Positions 60,658 through 64,000 of a DNA stretch of 64,000 bases are shown in pieces. The stretch covers positions 62,001 through 126,000 of the forward strand of contig NZ_JAAGLY010000007.1 in NCBI RefSeq assembly GCF_010548375.1. The letters run 5' to 3'. Made by a program: the position numbers and the translations under genes. Source of the stretch: Streptomyces sp. SID13726 (GTDB lineage: Bacteria > Actinomycetota > Actinomycetes > Streptomycetales > Streptomycetaceae). Under the pieces are notes generated by a model. It saw only the letters and a list, made by a program, of their open reading frames with translations, did not search any database and had not been told where the DNA came from. Position 1 is the stretch's first letter, and each line of letters begins with the position of its first letter.

Positions 60658-61815
60658 TCAAAGGACGGTGTCGAGCCAGCGGAAGACCTCGTCCTGCATG
60701 CGGTCGACGAAGACATGGCCGAGGTCGGGCCAGGTCCTGAGGTGCAACCGCTCCTCGGCGTGGCGGGAGTGCCAGACGGCGCGCAGCTTGTCGTACGCCA
60801 CGCGGACGCCGTCGGCGGGGAACAGCGGGTCGAGGCCGCCGTTGAGGAAGAGCATCGGCCTGGGTGCGGCGATGCTCGCCACGTCGGGGAAGTCGAGGAA
60901 CCGGGGAAGACCCGGGTGGAGCATGTAGTAACTGGACTGCCCGCGCAGGGTGTTGTTGCCGGGCACCATCATTTCCTTGAGCCCGGTCATCCAGCAGACG
61001 GACGCGGTGGCCGCGATGTGGTCGGTGAGCGCGGCCGTCTGCCAGGCCCGGTAGGCGCCCATGGAGAACCCGACGGCGGCGATCCTCCTGGCGTCCACCC
61101 TTCTCAGCCCGGCCAGGAACTCCGCGGCACGGGCGTCCTCGCGGGCCATGAGCCCGGCGAGCGAGGAGCCCAGATTGTAGAAGTTGCTTGCCAGGGCCTG
61201 CTGTTGGTCATAGGTGACCGGCCCGCGGTCGCCCCAGCCGAGCGCGTCCGCGCACAGCACGACATAGCCGCGCCGGGCGAGTTCGTCGCCGACGAACCGG
61301 CCGCTGAAGTACTTGTCGGCCCAGCCCTGCGCGGAGGCGAGCCGGGTGTCGTCGTACCAGGGCCTGACCAGCTTCTCCTTGCCGATGTCGAACTTCGCCC
61401 CGTGGTCGTGGAGCAGCAGCACGGCGGGGAACGGTCCTGGGCCGTGCGGGGTGAGCAGGGCGGCGCGGACGCGTTCGTGACGGGTGAGGGAGAGGGTGAC
61501 CAACTCCCTTGTGCAGCCGTCGCCTTGGGCCCGATCGGTAAACTCGGGGGCGTACGGCGTCCTGTCCTCGCGGTCGACGAGGAGGTGGTCCTCGACGGTG
61601 GTGCGGGCTGTCCGCCGCCAGGTCCCGAAGTCGCGGATCGGCGAACTCCCCCAGGCGAGCGGGAAGTTCAGCTCACGCTTCAGTGCCGGGTGGAAGTCGG
61701 GCAGCGGACCGTCCACGACCCCGGCCTCGGCGGGGCTCACCGCGGCACCGGCCAGCATCGCCGCTCCGGTGCCCACCACGAACGCCCGGCGCCCCAAAGG
61801 ATCATGGACACTCAT
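60658..61815 (-). CDS. Secreted alpha/beta-hydrolase esterase of the pectin locus
   Basis: 385 aa. The Tat-like signal is RRAFVVGTGAAMLAGAAVSPAEA. The catalytic triad is visible: AAVGFSMGAYRAW (Ser), NGGLDPLFPADG (Asp) and DLGHVFVD (His), with LLLHDHGAKFD as the oxyanion loop. It belongs to the acetyl-xylan-esterase/dienelactone-hydrolase-like group; from the neighbours, a pectin or oligosaccharide acetyl or methyl esterase is likely. Start overlaps the preceding pectinesterase by 14 bases. Confidence 0.85.
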   Translation of the reverse strand: MSVHDPLGRRAFVVGTGAAMLAGAAVSPAEAGVVDGPLPDFHPALKRELNFPLAWGSSPIRDFGTWRRTARTTVEDHLLVDREDRTPYAPEFTDRAQGDGCTRELVTLSLTRHERVRAALLTPHGPGPFPAVLLLHDHGAKFDIGKEKLVRPWYDDTRLASAQGWADKYFSGRFVGDELARRGYVVLCADALGWGDRGPVTYDQQQALASNFYNLGSSLAGLMAREDARAAEFLAGLRRVDARRIAAVGFSMGAYRAWQTAALTDHIAATASVCWMTGLKEMMVPGNNTLRGQSSYYMLHPGLPRFLDFPDVASIAAPRPMLFLNGGLDPLFPADGVRVAYDKLRAVWHSRHAEERLHLRTWPDLGHVFVDRMQDEVFRWLDTVL

Positions 61816-62833
61816 AGGGCCTCCAGTCCCCGAGGTACGTCCGCCGGGTGTGCACGGCGGCTTCGGCGGAGGTCAGCTGGGGGCGGTTCTCGGGGACCGA
61901 AATCACCGCGCCGGGACCGGAGTTGCCGTACTCGCGGAAGCGCATGGTCTGCCAGGGGTACTGCACCCGCATGTCGGTGTAGGGCGCGACCGGGTCGATG
62001 CCGGGGCCGATCCGGCTGTTCCGCACGACGAGGGACGGCCAGGCGGTCGTCTCGTACGACGGCACCCAGGGCCGGGCCAGCTTGTACGCCCCGTCCTCGG
62101 CGCCGGAGGTGATCCGGGAGCGGACCGCGAGGATGCCGTACGGGTTGGCGCGGGCGGTGGAGGGCGCGAAGACCATGCCCTTGGGCGTGAAGGTGACGTC
62201 CCGCTGGAGCGTGTGGAAGTGGCACTCCTCGAAGACGGCGGTGGCCCGGCCGAAGACGAAGTCGACGTCTCCCTCGATGTAGCAGTGGCGGAAGTACTGC
62301 CGGTCGAAGGAGTCGAGGGCGGTCGTCTCGACGAAGAGGGTGTCCTGGTGGGCCAGGAGGCGGACGTTCTCGAAGCGGGTCCGGTCGCCGTAGGTGCAGG
62401 CCGCGACCGCCTGGGTGCCGGTGATGTCGGGGTGGTCGGCGCGCAGCCAGTCGTTGGCGAGGGTGAGGTCGCGGACGCTGCCGCCGGGGGCGGCGGGGGT
62501 GAAGGTGGCGGAGCCGGCGGTGCCGTAGGTGCCCGAACCGTCGGGTTTCTGGGTGCCGTTGGCGTTGTCGTACACGATGACGGCCGCGCGAGGGTCACGG
62601 ACGGCACCACGCAGGGTCAACTCTGCTGCGGTGGCGGGGACGTTGACGACCTCGCGATACGTCCCCGGGTGCACGACTATCGTCCAGCCGGGGCCGGTGA
62701 CCGCGTCCACGGCGGCCTGGACGGAGTCGCCGGGGCGGACGTGGAGGACACGGTGGCCTCCGGTGGCGTGGGCCGGGGCCGCTCCGGCCGCGGCGATTCC
62801 GAGACCGGCCGCGAGAAGCGTGCGCCTGCGCAT
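61802..62833 (-). CDS. Secreted pectinesterase (CE8), second
   Basis: 343 aa. Signal peptide MRRRTLLAAGLGIAAAGAAPAHA. The CE8 beta-helix has GTQAVAACTYGDRTRFENVRLLAHQDTLF with two catalytic Gln, YIEGDVDFVFGRATAVFEECHF with the two catalytic Asp, and ARPWVP with the Arg (usual LGRPW is LARPW). It removes methyl esters from homogalacturonan so that pectate lyases can act. Its ATG shares one base with the TGA of the gene before (TGATG), so the two are translationally coupled. Confidence 0.93.
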   Translation of the reverse strand: MRRRTLLAAGLGIAAAGAAPAHATGGHRVLHVRPGDSVQAAVDAVTGPGWTIVVHPGTYREVVNVPATAAELTLRGAVRDPRAAVIVYDNANGTQKPDGSGTYGTAGSATFTPAAPGGSVRDLTLANDWLRADHPDITGTQAVAACTYGDRTRFENVRLLAHQDTLFVETTALDSFDRQYFRHCYIEGDVDFVFGRATAVFEECHFHTLQRDVTFTPKGMVFAPSTARANPYGILAVRSRITSGAEDGAYKLARPWVPSYETTAWPSLVVRNSRIGPGIDPVAPYTDMRVQYPWQTMRFREYGNSGPGAVISVPENRPQLTSAEAAVHTRRTYLGDWRPYECP

Positions 62834-63969
62834 CAGCAGCTCTCCTTCCAGGGCCGCCAGTCGCCGAGGTAGGTCTCCTTGGTCGCCGACTCGGCCTGCT
62901 CACGGGTGAGTTGGGGCCGGTTCTCCGGGACGGTGATCCGGGCGCCGGGGCCGCTGTTGCGGTACTCGGCGAAGCGCTGGCTCTGCCAGGGGAAGGCGTC
63001 CGACATGTTGGTGTAGGGGGCGACGGCGTCGATGCCGGGGCCGAGCCGGGTGTCGCGGACGAGGAGGCTGGGCCTGGCCGTGGTGTCGGAGCTGGGCACC
63101 CAAGGGCGGGCCAACTTGTAGGCGGCGTCGGGGGCTTCGCTGCTGACGCGGCTCCTGGTGACGAGGTAGCCGCGCGGGTTGGCGCCCGCCGTCGAGGGCG
63201 CGAACACGAAGCCGTAGGGCGGCGCCGCGAGGTCGGTCCGGTCCAGGGTGCGGAAGTGGCAGTCCTCGTAGACCGCGGTGGCCCGGCCGAAGACGAAGTC
63301 GACGTCCCCCTCGGCGTAGCAGTGCGCGAAGTACTGGCGGGCGAAGGAGGTCAGGGCCATCGAGTCGGCGTAGAGGGTGTCCTGGTGGCCGAGGAAGCGG
63401 CAGTGGTGGAAGGCGGAGCGGTCGCCCTGGACCTTGATGGCGACGGCCTGGGTGCCGGTGATGTCGGGGTGGTCGGCGCGCAGCCAGTCGTTGGCGAAGG
63501 TGATCCAGCGGGCGGTGAAGCCGGCGGCCTGCACGGTGGTGGTGGCCGAGCCGGTGGTGCCGTAGGTGCCGCCGCCGGGCTTGGGGGTACCGGCCGCGTT
63601 GTCGTGGACGATCACGACGTCCCGGGGTTCCTCCGTGGCGCCGATCCAGGTGGCCTCGGTGCGGGTGGCGTCGACGGCGACGGTCTCCCGGTAGGTGCCG
63701 GGGGCGAGGACCAGGGTCCAGCCGGTGCCGGTGGCGGCGGTGACGGCGCCCTTGACGGTGGTGTGGTCGCCGCGGCCCTCGGGGTCGACGTAGAGGGTCT
63801 GCGGGGTGCGGCGGGCGGACGGCGACCCGAAGCGGCCGAACGGGCGCCTGCCACCGGCCGGGGCGGCCGTCGCGGGGCTCGTGGTGAGGGCGAGCGCGGC
63901 TGCCGCTCCGGTGCTCGCGAGCAGGAACCCCCTTCTGGACAGGGGGAGTTGGGCTTGGTGCGAGGGCAT
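62833..63969 (-). CDS. Secreted pectinesterase (CE8), first
   Basis: 378 aa. Twin-arginine-type signal (LSRRGFLLASTGAAAALALTTSPATA). The CE8 set is complete: GTQAVAIKVQGDRSAFHHCRFLGHQDTLYADS, YAEGDVDFVFGRATAVYEDCHF and LARPWVPSSDTT. It has the same organisation as the following gene, including the shared end YLGDWRPW, so the pair is a tandem duplication. Start ATG 63969 has AAGGAG upstream. It may be the first gene of the leftward pectin operon; upstream sequence is beyond the window. Confidence 0.94.
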   Translation of the reverse strand: MPSHQAQLPLSRRGFLLASTGAAAALALTTSPATAAPAGGRRPFGRFGSPSARRTPQTLYVDPEGRGDHTTVKGAVTAATGTGWTLVLAPGTYRETVAVDATRTEATWIGATEEPRDVVIVHDNAAGTPKPGGGTYGTTGSATTTVQAAGFTARWITFANDWLRADHPDITGTQAVAIKVQGDRSAFHHCRFLGHQDTLYADSMALTSFARQYFAHCYAEGDVDFVFGRATAVYEDCHFRTLDRTDLAAPPYGFVFAPSTAGANPRGYLVTRSRVSSEAPDAAYKLARPWVPSSDTTARPSLLVRDTRLGPGIDAVAPYTNMSDAFPWQSQRFAEYRNSGPGARITVPENRPQLTREQAESATKETYLGDWRPWKESC

Positions 63970-64000
63970 GCGGATGCTCCTTGGGAACGCGGCTCTGTGG

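Overview
The window is chromosomal DNA from a high-GC actinomycete, almost certainly a Streptomyces. The evidence is very GC-rich codon third positions, frequent GTG starts and GTGA/ATGA gene overlaps, many secreted proteins with twin-arginine or lipoprotein signals, a LAETGG cell-wall anchor, ECF sigma factors, and a pit - cobalamin - LAETGG protein - ectoine order that, from memory, resembles the SCO1845-SCO1867 region of S. coelicolor. No tRNA, rRNA, insertion sequence, phage gene or CRISPR array was seen.

Region by region. 0-5.3 kb holds unlinked housekeeping or hypothetical genes: a VOC protein, an uncharacterised protein, an alpha/beta hydrolase with a proline-rich insert, a class II aldolase and a GH25 lysozyme. 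5.3-7.0 kb has a PiT phosphate transporter behind a PHO-box-like repeat, a small membrane protein and a strong terminator. 7.0-23.6 kb is a cobalamin biosynthesis block led by a cobalamin riboswitch: cobD, cobQ, cobN, a ChlI/ChlD-like chelatase subunit, cobO, cobB and cobI are translationally overlapped. A ZIP metal transporter follows on the opposite strand, and then cobM, a CbiG/CobE-CobJ fusion, cbiX and cobC. 23.8-31.4 kb holds two small exported proteins and a leftward sugar-uptake operon (two LplB/AraQ-type permeases, lipoprotein binding protein, LacI regulator, DUF2264 enzyme) with a LacI-type operator inside its promoter. 31.7-38.5 kb holds a LAETGG-anchored protein, an amidohydrolase, a PIG-L deacetylase, a polar amino-acid ABC transporter and a class V aminotransferase. 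38.5-42 kb is the ectABCD operon for ectoine and hydroxyectoine.

42-54.8 kb contains two ECF sigma modules (one with a zinc-finger/MDMPI anti-sigma candidate, one with a single-pass membrane partner), a class V PLP enzyme, a DsbA-like oxidoreductase, an aldehyde dehydrogenase divergent from an IclR regulator with a palindrome between them, a GNAT acetyltransferase, a penicillin-binding protein and an NCS2 purine permease. 55-64 kb is a plant cell-wall (pectin/arabinan) locus: two PL9-type pectate lyases, a double GH43 enzyme, two CE8 pectinesterases, an alpha/beta-hydrolase esterase and a secreted HAD phosphatase. It runs off the right edge.

The observations I consider most worth checking are these. 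(1) The cobD start codon lies in the loop of a 9-bp hairpin just after a 19-codon leader ORF downstream of the riboswitch. (2) A 10-bp inverted repeat pairs a PHO-box unit with the pit start codon. (3) Three unrelated genes have short tandem duplications (34, 28 and 17 bp) covering or abutting their stop codons. (4) A U8 terminator on one strand embeds the stop codon of the opposing gene. (5) The ectA upstream region is unusually AT-rich, has nested palindromes and lacks a clear ribosome-binding site.
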